Part shown: in pieces, positions 16,500 through 25,166 of the stretch
Layout: each line of letters begins with the position of its first letter
How positions within the stretch are numbered: position 1 is the stretch's first letter
From: Haloarcula halobia
Lineage (GTDB): Archaea > Halobacteriota > Halobacteria > Halobacteriales > Haloarculaceae
Length of the DNA stretch: 64,000 bases
NCBI RefSeq assembly: GCF_029338255.1
Contig: NZ_CP119787.1
Span: 682,001 to 746,000, forward strand
Reading direction: 5' to 3'
The notes under the pieces: generated by a model
Told to the model about the DNA's origin: nothing
The model's database searches: none
The model's input: the letters and a program-made list of their open reading frames with translations, nothing else
Made by a program: the position numbers and the translations under genes

Positions 16500-17654
16500 T
16501 TACTGCCCGTCGCCGAAGCCGACCTCCTCGGCGTCGGCGGCGGCCCGTTCGATGGCCGACTCGAAGTTGAAGTCCCGGACCACCTCGCCGTCGCGGACGA
16601 GTGGTTCCAGCAGCTCGACGGCGTCGGTCGGCGCGTTCCGGTCGGCCAGGCCGATGTGGTGGCCGCCGTCGGCGGTGCGGTAGACGGCCTTCCGGCCGGT
16701 GAGCTTCCCGCGCTTTGCCGCCGGTTCGCCGTCGACCTCGACGATGTCGAGCGCGAAATCGAGCGGGTCGGCGTTCGAGACGTAGCTCCCGACGCCGAAC
16801 CCGTCGGCGACGTCGCGCAGGGCCCGGAGTTCCCGGGGCCCGAGCCCGCCGGAGACGAAGATGTCGATGTCCTCGTGGCCGTGGGCGTCGAGCGTCCAGC
16901 GCACCTCGCGGGCGATGTGGCGGAAGTCCCCACGGCGAGAACCGGTCGTGTCCAGGCGGACGCCGGTCAGGTCGTCGACGGTCGCTGCGGCCCGGAGCGC
17001 CTCGTCGACCTCGTCGGAGTAGGTGTCGACCAGCGCGACCCGGGGCGTCTCGTCGGGTACGGCCTCGTCGAAGGCCCGCCAGGCGGCCTCCTGCTCGCCG
17101 CGACCGAAGCAGATCACGAGCGCGTGGGGCATCGTCCCGCCGGCGCGCCGGCCGACGGCCTCCTCGGCGGCGACGTTCGAGAAGCCGTCCAGGCCGCCCA
17201 GCAGGGCCGCCCGCTCGACCATCGTGCCCAGGGCGGGGTGGAGGTGCCGGGAGCCGAAGCTCAGCACCGTCGACTCGGGGGCGGCGTGGCGGACCTCCAG
17301 TGCTCGCGTCGCCACCGCCGTCGGGTGCGAGAGGAGACCGAGCAGCGCCGTCTCGAGGCGACAGAACTCCCGGTAGGGCCCCTCGATACGCATGACTGGC
17401 CCGCCGTCGAACAGCTGCCCTTCCGGCAGCGCGTCGACGTCGACCGCTCGCCCCTCGAAGAGCGACGCGGCGTCAGGTAGGCCAGCCAGCAGGTCCCACG
17501 TCCCTGTCGGGAACTGGTCTGCGGTCACCTCCGCGACGACCGTCGGGTTCTTGCCCGCGTGCTCCAGGGCCTCCATCGTCCGGTCGAAGTACGCGTCGGT
17601 CGCCCGCCCCTCGCGAATCGTCTCTGCCGAGACGATGTCGAACTCCTCGCTCAT
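16500..17654 (-). CDS. pncB: Nicotinate phosphoribosyltransferase
   Basis: A 384-residue enzyme of NAD salvage that makes nicotinate mononucleotide from nicotinate and PRPP. Key stretches are ATDAYFDRTMEAL near the N-terminus, LSFGSRHLHPALG and the GGLDGFSNVAAEEAVGRRAGGTMPHA region of the active site, LVDTYSDEVDEA, VRLDTTGSRRGD, and the phosphate loop IFVSGGLGP. A nicotinamidase-like gene lies at 21094, and together they form the two-step route from nicotinamide. CTTTTTG on the minus strand (17683-17677) lies 23 nt before the ATG. Confidence 0.92.
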   Translation of the reverse strand: MSEEFDIVSAETIREGRATDAYFDRTMEALEHAGKNPTVVAEVTADQFPTGTWDLLAGLPDAASLFEGRAVDVDALPEGQLFDGGPVMRIEGPYREFCRLETALLGLLSHPTAVATRALEVRHAAPESTVLSFGSRHLHPALGTMVERAALLGGLDGFSNVAAEEAVGRRAGGTMPHALVICFGRGEQEAAWRAFDEAVPDETPRVALVDTYSDEVDEALRAAATVDDLTGVRLDTTGSRRGDFRHIAREVRWTLDAHGHEDIDIFVSGGLGPRELRALRDVADGFGVGSYVSNADPLDFALDIVEVDGEPAAKRGKLTGRKAVYRTADGGHHIGLADRNAPTDAVELLEPLVRDGEVVRDFNFESAIERAAADAEEVGFGDGQ

Positions 17655-17752
17655 GGGCGGCCTTCGGACGGAGATTCAAAAAGACGCCCGGTCGACGGCG
17701 GAGACGGACGGCCCTGGTGCGCCGTCGTCGCGGGGCCGACGAGCGCGTGCTC

Positions 17753-17832
17753 ATACTGCCGGCTGTAAGTTCGTAACAATTCTCGGCACCCCAGGGTGCC
17801 GAGTATTTGCTAAATGTTACAGCCGGCAGTAT
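17753..17832. repeat. 80-bp nested palindrome with 16-bp perfect terminal inverted repeats
   Basis: The outer arms ATACTGCCGGCTGTAA (17753-17768) and TTACAGCCGGCAGTAT (17817-17832) are exact reverse complements. The centre holds a second perfect palindrome of two 10-base arms, CTCGGCACCC and GGGTGCCGAG, around CA (about 17782-17803). The stretches between are AT-rich. The outer right arm ends on the first base of the zinc-finger gene's stop codon. The size and nested symmetry resemble a miniature inverted-repeat element or a strong bidirectional terminator/cruciform; the element encodes nothing. Confidence 0.95.
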
Positions 17833-18005
17833 CAGTCGCCGGCGACGATGCGGTCCGAGCGCGGTACGTCGGCCGCCTCGACTAGCGCCTCGCAGATTGC
17901 GCTCTTGCGGTGTTCGACCTGGAGGTGGACGTAGACGTCGTTCGTGGACTTTGCTGTCTCCCCGCAGAGGGGGCAGGTCGGCGACGATGTCGTGGTTTCT
18001 GTCAT
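17832..18005 (-). CDS. Small C2H2 zinc-finger protein
   Basis: A 57-residue protein from ATG 18005. It contains a single classical finger, C-x2-C-x12-H-x4-H (CPLCGETAKSTNDVYVHLQVEH), followed by a helical tail. Haloarchaea encode many one-finger proteins of this size; some regulate biofilm and motility genes, but nothing here links this one to a target. Its stop codon touches the nested palindrome at 17753-17832. Confidence 0.8.
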   Translation of the reverse strand: MTETTTSSPTCPLCGETAKSTNDVYVHLQVEHRKSAICEALVEAADVPRSDRIVAGD

Positions 18006-18178
18006 AGCTTCTCTGTAGATGCCGCTGTCGCCCGCCGGCCCGGAGCGGGAACCGTGGTCCCGGACCCGACTGGGTGACCGTGTTTCGACGTCAGAATCTT
18101 GTTGACTCGAATACAAGAAACTGTCTATGAGCCGACCGTAGTGCTATGGACCGGTCCGGACCGCTCGATACCTGCCCC

Positions 18179-19522
18179 TCAGCCGACGGGCCGGTGAATC
18201 GCCTCGAGGTCGGCCGTCGTCGGCCCGTTGACGACGCGGACGGTCTTCCCACGGCGGACCACCCGGAAGGCGTCGGCGAAGGGGTCGCCCTCGGGGACGA
18301 CGTAGACGTCGGCCCGCGGACTGGTGGCCCCGCGCTCCTCGACGAGGATGGCCCGGTAGGCCGCGGCGAACTCGCGGGCGTCTTCCTCGGTGTCCCACCT
18401 CGTCGTCCAGACGTAGCCGAACTCGTCGTCCCCGTTCCGGTACGGGACGACCGTATCGCCGCCCCAGCCGGCCGATATCTCGCTGTCGTAGCTGTACCTG
18501 TCACCGCTGGTCTGGTTGTTGTGGTACATCGTCGCGAAGATGGATGCCTCGCCGACGGTGTCGCCAACCGGTTCGTGGTCGAAACGCTCCCACTCGTCGG
18601 TCGACCGGTCGCGGACCGTCACCTCGACCGGTTTCTCGCCGGGGTACTTCTCGGGGTGGAGCACCTGCTCGCTGCTGTCCGGGAAGTCGTCGTGGAGCGC
18701 GTCGACGGCGTCCCAGCCCCCGCGCTGGCGGACCTGGTGGACGAACGTCGGCCCGGTGACGTAGGGCTGGAAGACGACGGTGAACAGGCCGGCGTTCACG
18801 CTGCCCCCGCCGCCCCCGCCGCTCCGTTCGGGCCGGTCGATACAGTCCCACTCGTCCTCACAGCGCCGCTCGTAGCGGGCCCGGACGTAGTTGGCCTCGC
18901 CCTCGACGACCCCCTGGCGGGCCAGTTGCGTGTCCTGGGTGTCGGCGGACCCGTTCAGGCCGAACTGCTGGTCCTGCAGGGCGTGGACCAGCTCGTGAGA
19001 CAGCGTCGCGCGGTCGATGTGGGGCGTCTCGGTGGGGCTGACGATGACGATGCGGTCCTCGCCCGACGAGTAAAAGCCCTGGACCGTCGTCGAGAAGGTG
19101 TCGTCGATGGCCTCGCTGCTGCCCGCGTCCTCGCCGATGAGGACGAGCGCCTCCCACACCTGGTCGTTCCAGGGGTCCGCTGGTGGGCCGGCGGCGCTCC
19201 CGTTCCCGCGCGAGCGGTTGCGGTACTCCGCCCGCGAGACGACCTCGACTGGGACCGGGTCGGTGAACTCCCGCTCGCGGATCTGCTCGATCCGGGCCAT
19301 CGTCCGCGCGACGACGGCCTCCCGTTCGCTCTCGTTGAGGCCGTCCTCGGTCGTCACCGACACCGGGTCGTCGTACCAGTAGCCGGCCTCCCACCCCAGC
19401 GTGTCGCCGCCGGGCGGGGCGTCGGGGTGGTCCGGCCCACCCAGGACGGGCCCGCCCTCGAACACCGGCGCGCTGCAGCCGGCGATGACCACGACCAGCG
19501 CCACCAGGACGGTCCTACGCAT
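18179..19522 (-). CDS. Hvo_1808-family surface lipoprotein with HExxH motif (copy 1)
   Basis: A 447-residue lipoprotein (VVVIAGC lipobox, Cys16) with a zinc-protease-like site: LSHELVHALQDQQFG (HExxH), followed by VVEGEANYVRARY, where a glutamate sits at the usual gluzincin third-ligand distance. The conserved opening LGWEAGYWYDDPVSVTTEDGLNESEREAVVARTMARIE matches the haloarchaeal Hvo_1808 surface-protein family, a name recalled from memory. Its start overlaps the end of the next copy upstream by 8 bp, so the two are co-transcribed. It is probably exported; the substrate is unknown. A Gly-rich loop (SGGGGGGSVN) follows the metal site. Confidence 0.8.
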   Translation of the reverse strand: MRRTVLVALVVVIAGCSAPVFEGGPVLGGPDHPDAPPGGDTLGWEAGYWYDDPVSVTTEDGLNESEREAVVARTMARIEQIREREFTDPVPVEVVSRAEYRNRSRGNGSAAGPPADPWNDQVWEALVLIGEDAGSSEAIDDTFSTTVQGFYSSGEDRIVIVSPTETPHIDRATLSHELVHALQDQQFGLNGSADTQDTQLARQGVVEGEANYVRARYERRCEDEWDCIDRPERSGGGGGGSVNAGLFTVVFQPYVTGPTFVHQVRQRGGWDAVDALHDDFPDSSEQVLHPEKYPGEKPVEVTVRDRSTDEWERFDHEPVGDTVGEASIFATMYHNNQTSGDRYSYDSEISAGWGGDTVVPYRNGDDEFGYVWTTRWDTEEDAREFAAAYRAILVEERGATSPRADVYVVPEGDPFADAFRVVRRGKTVRVVNGPTTADLEAIHRPVG

Positions 19523-21017
19523 CGTGAACCTCCTCCAGTTCGTCCTCGGTCGGCGCGTTCACGACGGTCACCGTCCGGCCGTCGACGCGAATCGAGACGG
19601 CGTCCGCGAACGGGCTGGCTTCCTCGACGACCCAGACTCCGTCGGCCGTCGCCTCGCCGCCCCAGTGGCCGACGACCCGTTCCCAGGCGGCGGCGAACGT
19701 ACGGGCCTCTGACTCCGTCGTCCAGACCGTCTTCCAGACGTAGGCCGTCTCGGCGCCGCTGGCGTAGACGTGCATGCGACCCCCGCGCCACCCCCGCGTC
19801 GCCGGCAGGTCGTAGTTGTACGGGTCCGTCCTGTCGACCGCCCCGTTCTCGTAGTTCACCACGTCGGCGCGCCGGACGACGGCGCTCTCGTTGTAGTCGT
19901 CGGTCAGCGTGTACGCGAGCGAGGCGGTGATGGCCGAGGGACCGACGACGGCGTAGTCCGGGCGCCCGTCGGGCCGGACCCGCGTCCACTCGCCGCTCGA
20001 GCGGTCGGCCAGGTCGACCGACTCGGCCCGCCACGCCGGATACTTACTCGGGTCGATGACCTCGGCAGCGCTGTCGGGGACGTCGTCGTAGGCGTCGTTC
20101 ACCGCCGCCCACCCGCCGCGCTCGCGGAGCGTCGCGACCAGGCCCGGCCCGTCGCTGTACGGGAAGTACTCCAGGACGTTCAGGCCGAAGTGCCGGGCGC
20201 CACCGCCGCCACGCGCGGGCCGTTCGAGACAGTCCCACGGCCCCCCGCAACGCTCGGCGTAGCGCGCGCCGACCGTCGTGGCGTCGCCCTCGAGGAGGCC
20301 GTTCCGGCCCTGCACGGCGTCGCGGGTCCGCGCGTCGCTCGCGAGGTCGACGTGCTGGTCCTGCAGGGCGTGGACGAGCTCGTGGGCGAGCGTCCGTTCG
20401 CTGAGCCGGGGCGTCTCCGTCTCCGTGACGAGGACGATGGCGCTCGCCGACGGGCTGTAATAGCCCAGCACGCTGGCGCCGAACTGGCGGTCCTGGGCGG
20501 CGATGGCGTCGCGGTCCTCGCCGACGAGGAACAGCGCCTCGAACTTCGCGTTGTCGAACCGGCCGAGCGTCTCGTCGGCGCTCCCGCCCGACCGGTTGCG
20601 GTACGCGGCGCGCGAGACGACCCGCACCGGGACCGACTCCTCGAACTCGAGGTCCCGAATCGTCTCGACGCGCGCCATCGTCCGCGCGACGACGGCGGCA
20701 CGTTCCGTCTCGTTGAGCCCGTCGTCTGTCGTCACCGCCAGCGACTCGTTGGCCCAGTAGCCCGCCTCCCAGCCCAGGCGGTCCGTCTCGGGGTCCGGCC
20801 GGGGGTCGTCGCTTTCCGGCGCCGTCCCATTCTTCGCTTCGGTGGCTGTCGCCGCCGTCTCGGTTTCCACGTCGAGGACGAACGTCTCCGGCGTCGGCGT
20901 CCCCGTCGCGGTCCGCTGGGTCGCCCCGTCGCTGGTCGAGGGCGATCCGGGCGCCTGACACCCGGCGAGTACGAGCGCGAGCGCACAGAGGGCGGCGGCG
21001 AGAGGCAGGCGGCGCAT
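19515..21017 (-). CDS. Hvo_1808-family surface lipoprotein with HExxH motif (copy 2, longer)
   Basis: A 500-residue paralogue of the gene at 18179. The lipobox is LAGC. It has an extra Thr/Ser-rich spacer of about 55 residues, then the same core: LGWEAGYWANESLAVTTDDGLNETERAAVVARTMARVE, LAHELVHALQDQHVD (HExxH) and LLEGDATTVGARYAERCGG. The tail (VWKTVWTTESEARTFAAAWERV ... VTVVNAPTEDELEEVH) also matches copy 1. This is the first gene of the pair, with CTTTTC 26 nt before ATG 21017. The tandem duplication looks old because the two differ at many positions. Confidence 0.8.
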   Translation of the reverse strand: MRRLPLAAALCALALVLAGCQAPGSPSTSDGATQRTATGTPTPETFVLDVETETAATATEAKNGTAPESDDPRPDPETDRLGWEAGYWANESLAVTTDDGLNETERAAVVARTMARVETIRDLEFEESVPVRVVSRAAYRNRSGGSADETLGRFDNAKFEALFLVGEDRDAIAAQDRQFGASVLGYYSPSASAIVLVTETETPRLSERTLAHELVHALQDQHVDLASDARTRDAVQGRNGLLEGDATTVGARYAERCGGPWDCLERPARGGGGARHFGLNVLEYFPYSDGPGLVATLRERGGWAAVNDAYDDVPDSAAEVIDPSKYPAWRAESVDLADRSSGEWTRVRPDGRPDYAVVGPSAITASLAYTLTDDYNESAVVRRADVVNYENGAVDRTDPYNYDLPATRGWRGGRMHVYASGAETAYVWKTVWTTESEARTFAAAWERVVGHWGGEATADGVWVVEEASPFADAVSIRVDGRTVTVVNAPTEDELEEVHDA

Positions 21018-21093
21018 CTACCCTCTCAACGGGCAGCGCGGGGAAAAGTCACACGGGACAACCTTGGTAGGGCTCCCCACCCTACGGTCGCGT

Positions 21094-21666
21094 ATGCGCT
21101 TCGACCCAGACAGCACCGCGCTCATCGTCGTCGACATGCAGAACGGCTTCTGTCACCCCGACGGTAGCCTCTATGCCCCGCCAAGCGAGGACGCCATCGG
21201 GCCCGTCACCGACCTGGTCGAGCGAGCACGGGCGGCCGACGCGTCGGTCGTGTTCACCCGCGACGTCCACCCGCCCGAGCAGTTCGACGACGCCCACTAC
21301 TACGACGAGTTCGAGCGCTGGGGCGAGCACGTCCTCGAGGGCTCTCGGGAGGCCCAGCTCGTCGACGAGCTCGTCCCGCGCGAGGACGAGCTGGTCGTCG
21401 AGAAACACACCTACGACGCCTTCTACCGGACCCAACTGGAGGGGTGGCTCGACACCCACGCTATCGACGACCTGGTCGTCTGCGGGACGCTCGCGAACGT
21501 CTGTGTCCTGCACACGGCCTCCAGCGCCGGCCTCCGCGACTTCCGGCCCGTCCTGGTCGAGGACGCCGTCGGCTTCATCGAACCCGACCACCGCGAGTAC
21601 GCCCTCGAGCACGCCGACTGGCTGTTCGGCGAGGTGACCGAGCGCGAGCGCGTCGCCTTCGCCTGA
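21094..21666 (+). CDS. Nicotinamidase/isochorismatase-family cysteine hydrolase
   Basis: A 190-residue enzyme. The triad residues are visible: Asp in LIVVDMQNGF, Lys in VVEKHTYDAF, and Cys in CGTLANVCVLHTA. Between them the metal-site region TRDVHPPEQFDD has the D-x-H expected for nicotinamidases, so nicotinamide to nicotinate is the likeliest reaction, feeding the pncB product 3.5 kb away. Other isochorismatase-like amidases share most of these motifs. The start is ATG 21094 (MRFDPDSTALIVV). Confidence 0.82.
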   Translation: MRFDPDSTALIVVDMQNGFCHPDGSLYAPPSEDAIGPVTDLVERARAADASVVFTRDVHPPEQFDDAHYYDEFERWGEHVLEGSREAQLVDELVPREDELVVEKHTYDAFYRTQLEGWLDTHAIDDLVVCGTLANVCVLHTASSAGLRDFRPVLVEDAVGFIEPDHREYALEHADWLFGEVTERERVAFA

Positions 21667-21669
21667 CCG

Positions 21670-22518
21670 CTACTCGATACGGACCCGGACGCGCTCCCCG
21701 ACGGCCAGGTCGACGCCCTCGCCGACGAGTTTCACGCCGGCGTCGTCCCGGGAGCAGAACAGCGCCAGCCCGGTCACCGGGTCGCCGTTCGCCAGCACGG
21801 TCACGTCGTCCCAGGCGACCGTCCGTCCCTCGGGGACGCCCACGCGCCGACCAGCCAGGCCGACCGGCCGGTCCCGTCCACGCTCGCCCGAACCGAGCAC
21901 CCCGCCCCGCTCGTAGTGTGGGAGTCCGCCGTCGAGGACGCCGCCCGCCCCCTCGGCGACCCCCACGAACCGCTCGCCCGGCGCCGGATGGACCGGCCGG
22001 TCGAGGCGTGCCCACGTCTCCCCGGCCTCGACGACGGTCCCGGTGCCGTCCCATGCCAGGGGCTCGACGTCGACGCCGACGTCGACGGGCAGCGACCCCG
22101 CCGCCCGGTAGGGATTCGCGTCGTGCTCGCGAAAGCCCAGGTGGACGTGGTTCGGGACCCAGGGGGCGAAGAAGCCGGCCCGCACCAGCTCGCCCAGGTC
22201 ATCGCCGACGGCTACCCTCTCACCTGCCTCGACGCTCGGCGCGACGTGGAGCAGGCGCGCGACGTACCCGCCGGTGTCGACCAGAATCAGGTAGTCGTGC
22301 TCGGCGGCGTAGGGCTGGGGCGGTGCTCTGACCTGTCGCGTCTCGATCACCACGCCGGCGACCGGTGAGGGCGCCCGACTGCCAGCCGGATACAGGTCTA
22401 TCGCACACCCCTCGTCGTGGGCTGCGAACGGCGAGTTGTACAGCGAGAACCGGTAGTAGCGGTACAATACGTCCCCGGGAACCGTGACCATCGGTGGCGA
22501 TTCGGCTCGCACCGGCAT
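21670..22518 (-). CDS. M23/LytM-like metallopeptidase-fold protein
   Basis: A 282-residue protein with the LytM layout: AAHDEGCAIDLYPAG (H-x6-D type ligands), a beta-sandwich (VAGVVIETRQV, DYLILVDTGGYVARLLHVA) and the terminal NHVHLGF H-x-H motif. Archaea have no peptidoglycan, so the substrate is probably a protein or a surface polymer, or the fold only binds. The start could be ATG 22518 or 22491; TATTTGAA on the minus strand at 22545-22538 lies ~23 nt before 22518, so I used that. No signal peptide is visible, which is unusual for the family. Confidence 0.7.
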   Translation of the reverse strand: MPVRAESPPMVTVPGDVLYRYYRFSLYNSPFAAHDEGCAIDLYPAGSRAPSPVAGVVIETRQVRAPPQPYAAEHDYLILVDTGGYVARLLHVAPSVEAGERVAVGDDLGELVRAGFFAPWVPNHVHLGFREHDANPYRAAGSLPVDVGVDVEPLAWDGTGTVVEAGETWARLDRPVHPAPGERFVGVAEGAGGVLDGGLPHYERGGVLGSGERGRDRPVGLAGRRVGVPEGRTVAWDDVTVLANGDPVTGLALFCSRDDAGVKLVGEGVDLAVGERVRVRIE

Positions 22519-22693
22519 GTGGCTGTCGCCCGAGGGTTCAAATACGAGGCCGGGACCAGACCCGCCGTGCGCTGACCGCCGCCGCGGCGGGGGCAGCGGG
22601 TGTGCGACACGTCCCGTCGCGGCCGCCGTGTGTCGCCTGTTCGCACTCTGTGACCGACAGGAGGGTTTTGTCCGCCCGGCCCCAAGCGGTGCC

Positions 22694-23377
22694 ATGCGAC
22701 TCCTCCGGGGCCGGGCCGACGACCACGAGCGCGACTACGGGCGGACGCGCGAGCTGGTCGCCCGCGTCGACGAGGACCGTGAGCCCGCGCTCCGGGTCTG
22801 GACCCCCCACCGCCAGGTCGCCTTCGGCCGCCGGGACCGCCGCGCCGAGGGGTACGACCGCGCCCGGGCGGCCGCCACGGAACGGGGCTACGCCGTCCTC
22901 GAGCGCGAGGTGGGCGGCCGTGCCGTCGCCTACACCGGCACCACCGTCGCGCTCGCGCTCGCGGAACCGACCGCCGACGGCCGGGACAGCATTCTGGCCC
23001 GGTACGACCGCGTGACCGACGCCGTCCGCCGGGCACTCCGGGCCCTCGGCGTCGACGCCCGTGACGGCGAACCGCCCGACGCCTTCTGCCCGGGCACGCA
23101 CTCGCTCCAGGCCGGCGGCAAGCTCGTCGGCCTCGCCCAGCGGGTCCGCCAGTCCGTCGCGCTCACCGCCGGCGTCGTCGTGGTCCGGGACCACGAGGCA
23201 CTCGCCGCCGTGCTCGACCCGGTGTACGCGGCGCTCGACGTTCCCTTCGACCCGAAATCTGTGGGCAGCGTCGCCTCCGCCGGCGGCGACGACGACCCCG
23301 AGACGGTCCGCCGTACACTTGAGGACGCGCTCGTCGGCGGGGCGACGCCACGCACCGAGCGTATCCGAGACACTTAG
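22694..23377 (+). CDS. Lipoate-protein ligase-like (LplA/LipB/BPL fold) protein
   Basis: A 227-residue protein. The GGR-type loop is REVGGRAVAYTGTTVALAL, matching RxxGGxAVxHxxG of lipoate ligases, and FCPGTHSLQAGGKLVGLAQRVRQSVALTAGVVVV supplies the lysine (GGKLVG) used for binding lipoyl-AMP. The short length without a separate C-terminal accessory domain is common in haloarchaea. It should attach lipoate or octanoate to 2-oxoacid dehydrogenase or glycine-cleavage proteins. TTTTG ends at 22670, 24 nt before the ATG. Confidence 0.8.
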   Translation: MRLLRGRADDHERDYGRTRELVARVDEDREPALRVWTPHRQVAFGRRDRRAEGYDRARAAATERGYAVLEREVGGRAVAYTGTTVALALAEPTADGRDSILARYDRVTDAVRRALRALGVDARDGEPPDAFCPGTHSLQAGGKLVGLAQRVRQSVALTAGVVVVRDHEALAAVLDPVYAALDVPFDPKSVGSVASAGGDDDPETVRRTLEDALVGGATPRTERIRDT

Positions 23378-23402
23378 GGGCGCCCCCGGCCGACCTGGAG
23401 GT

Positions 23403-24707
23403 ATGCTCATCCGCAACGCGACGCTCGCCGACGGCCGCCAGCGCGACGTCCTGGTGCGTGGCGAGACCATCGCCGAGGTCGGACGCGACCTCTCGCCCGT
23501 AGACGAGGCGGTCATCGAGGCGACGGGCAAGCGCCTGGTTCCCGGTATGATCGACGTCCACGTCCACTTCCGCCAGCCGGGGTACCCCCACAAGGAGACC
23601 TGGACATCGGGTTCGCGGGCCGCCGCGGCCGGCGGCGTGACAACCGTCGTCGACCAGCCCAACACCGACCCGCCGACGGTCGACGGCGAGGCTTTCGATC
23701 GGAAGGCCGAGTTCGCCGCCGACTCGCTGGTCGACTGGGGGATAAACGGCGGCGTCACCGCCGACTGGGCGCCCGAGGACCTCCTCGAGCGACGACTCTT
23801 TGCCCTCGGCGAGGTGTTCCTGGCGGACTCGACCGGCGACATGGGGATCGAGGCCGACCTCTTCGAGGACGCGCTCGCGGCCGCCACCGAGCGCGACGTC
23901 ACGGTGACAGTCCACGCGGAGGACGCCGACTACTTCAACCAGGACGCGACGGCCCGCGACGACGCCGACGCCTGGAGCGCCTACCGGACCGCCGAGGCCG
24001 AGGCCGAGGCGGTCGAGCGGGCCTGCCGGGTCGCGACCGACCACGACGCGACCATCCACATCGCCCACACGTCGACGCCGGAGGGCATCGACATCGCCGC
24101 CGACGCCGGAATGACCACCGAGGTGACGCCCCACCACCTCCTGCTGTCCCGGCGCGACCTCTCGGAGCTTGGGACCTTCGGCCGGATGAACCCGCCGTTG
24201 CGCCGTGAGAAGCGCCGGCAGGAGGTGTACGACCGGGTCGCCGACGGCACCGTCGACATGATCGCGACGGACCACGCACCCCACACCCGCGCGGAGAAAG
24301 ACGCCAGCATCTGGGACGCCCCGTCGGGGGTCCCCGGCGTCGAGACGGCGCTCCCGCTCCTGCTGGCCGAGGCGGCCGACCCCGACACGCCACTCACCTA
24401 CGAGCGGGTTCGGGACCTCACGGCCGCGAACCCGGCCGCGGTGTTCGACGTCCCCCAGAAGGGCACCGTCGAACCCGGGAACGACGCCGACCTCGTGCTC
24501 GTCGACACCACCGAGACGACCGAGGTTCGCGCGGCCGAACGCCACACGGACTGCGGGTGGACGCCCTTCGAGGGCTTCGAGGCGGCGTTCCCCGAGTGGA
24601 CGATGGTCCGCGGGACGGTCGTCTACGAGCGCGACCCCGAGGGAGACGTCTTCTACGACCACCGGGGCGAGAACGTCCGGGACGCCGACGCGGAACTGCT
24701 GGAGTAG
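23403..24707 (+). CDS. pyrC: Dihydroorotase
   Basis: A 434-residue amidohydrolase of pyrimidine synthesis that closes carbamoyl-aspartate to dihydroorotate. The metal site reads IDVHVHFRQPGYPHKETW, HAED and IHIAHTST, with the catalytic Asp in ATDHAPHTRAEKD; GRMNPPLR is the substrate arginine/asparagine loop. A Shine-Dalgarno-like GGAGGT abuts the ATG (23397-23402), too close for normal use. It lies 26 nt after the lipoate-ligase-like gene and may be read through from it. The position expected for the carboxylated lysine is not occupied by a clear Lys. Confidence 0.93.
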   Translation: MLIRNATLADGRQRDVLVRGETIAEVGRDLSPVDEAVIEATGKRLVPGMIDVHVHFRQPGYPHKETWTSGSRAAAAGGVTTVVDQPNTDPPTVDGEAFDRKAEFAADSLVDWGINGGVTADWAPEDLLERRLFALGEVFLADSTGDMGIEADLFEDALAAATERDVTVTVHAEDADYFNQDATARDDADAWSAYRTAEAEAEAVERACRVATDHDATIHIAHTSTPEGIDIAADAGMTTEVTPHHLLLSRRDLSELGTFGRMNPPLRREKRRQEVYDRVADGTVDMIATDHAPHTRAEKDASIWDAPSGVPGVETALPLLLAEAADPDTPLTYERVRDLTAANPAAVFDVPQKGTVEPGNDADLVLVDTTETTEVRAAERHTDCGWTPFEGFEAAFPEWTMVRGTVVYERDPEGDVFYDHRGENVRDADAELLE

Positions 24708-24725
24708 GTCCTCGGCGCGACCTCA

Positions 24726-25115
24726 CTACGCCCGTCGCCGTCGCGCCCGCTCGAGACGGGCGGCCGGAATCGGCCGGACGACGCTGAAGTAGGTCCGATA
24801 ACAGAGAATCCCGACGCCGAGTCCGGCCATCGACGCCAGCAGCACCGACTCCATCGGGTCCGGGCCGAAGACGTAGCCACCGGCCAGTATCGCCGTTCCC
24901 ACCACGACGACGAGCGCGACGCCCCGGCCGAATTTGGATCCCGGGAGTCGATCGGTGACTCCCTGTTCTTCGGCGTAGACGACCACGACGGTGACGACCG
25001 CGAACAGGGCCGCGAGCGGCCACGATACGCCGTCGTCGACGTGCAGCCACACCTGCGCGAGGCCGAGACAGGCGACGAACCCGTCGGTGAGGAGGACTTT
25101 CGTGCGGGGGTCCAT
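24726..25115 (-). CDS. Small four-helix membrane protein, unknown
   Basis: A 129-residue protein (ATG 25115, MDPRTKVLLTDGF) with about four hydrophobic segments: VACLGLAQVWL, PLAALFAVVTVVVVYA, VALVVVVGTAILAGGYVF and VLLASMAGLGVGILCYRTYF. A basic C-terminal tail (RPIPAARLERARRRR) should remain inside. I recognise no family. It converges with pyrC, 18 bp apart. Confidence 0.6.
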   Translation of the reverse strand: MDPRTKVLLTDGFVACLGLAQVWLHVDDGVSWPLAALFAVVTVVVVYAEEQGVTDRLPGSKFGRGVALVVVVGTAILAGGYVFGPDPMESVLLASMAGLGVGILCYRTYFSVVRPIPAARLERARRRRA

Positions 25116-25166
25116 CGGTCCGACTTCGGACGACCGACGCATAACGGTGACGAGGCTATCGATGGC

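Noticed and set aside
22398-23036. Leftward gene overlapping the lipoate-ligase-like gene
   Set aside because: It is Arg/Gly-rich shadow sequence; the rightward frame carries clear ligase motifs.
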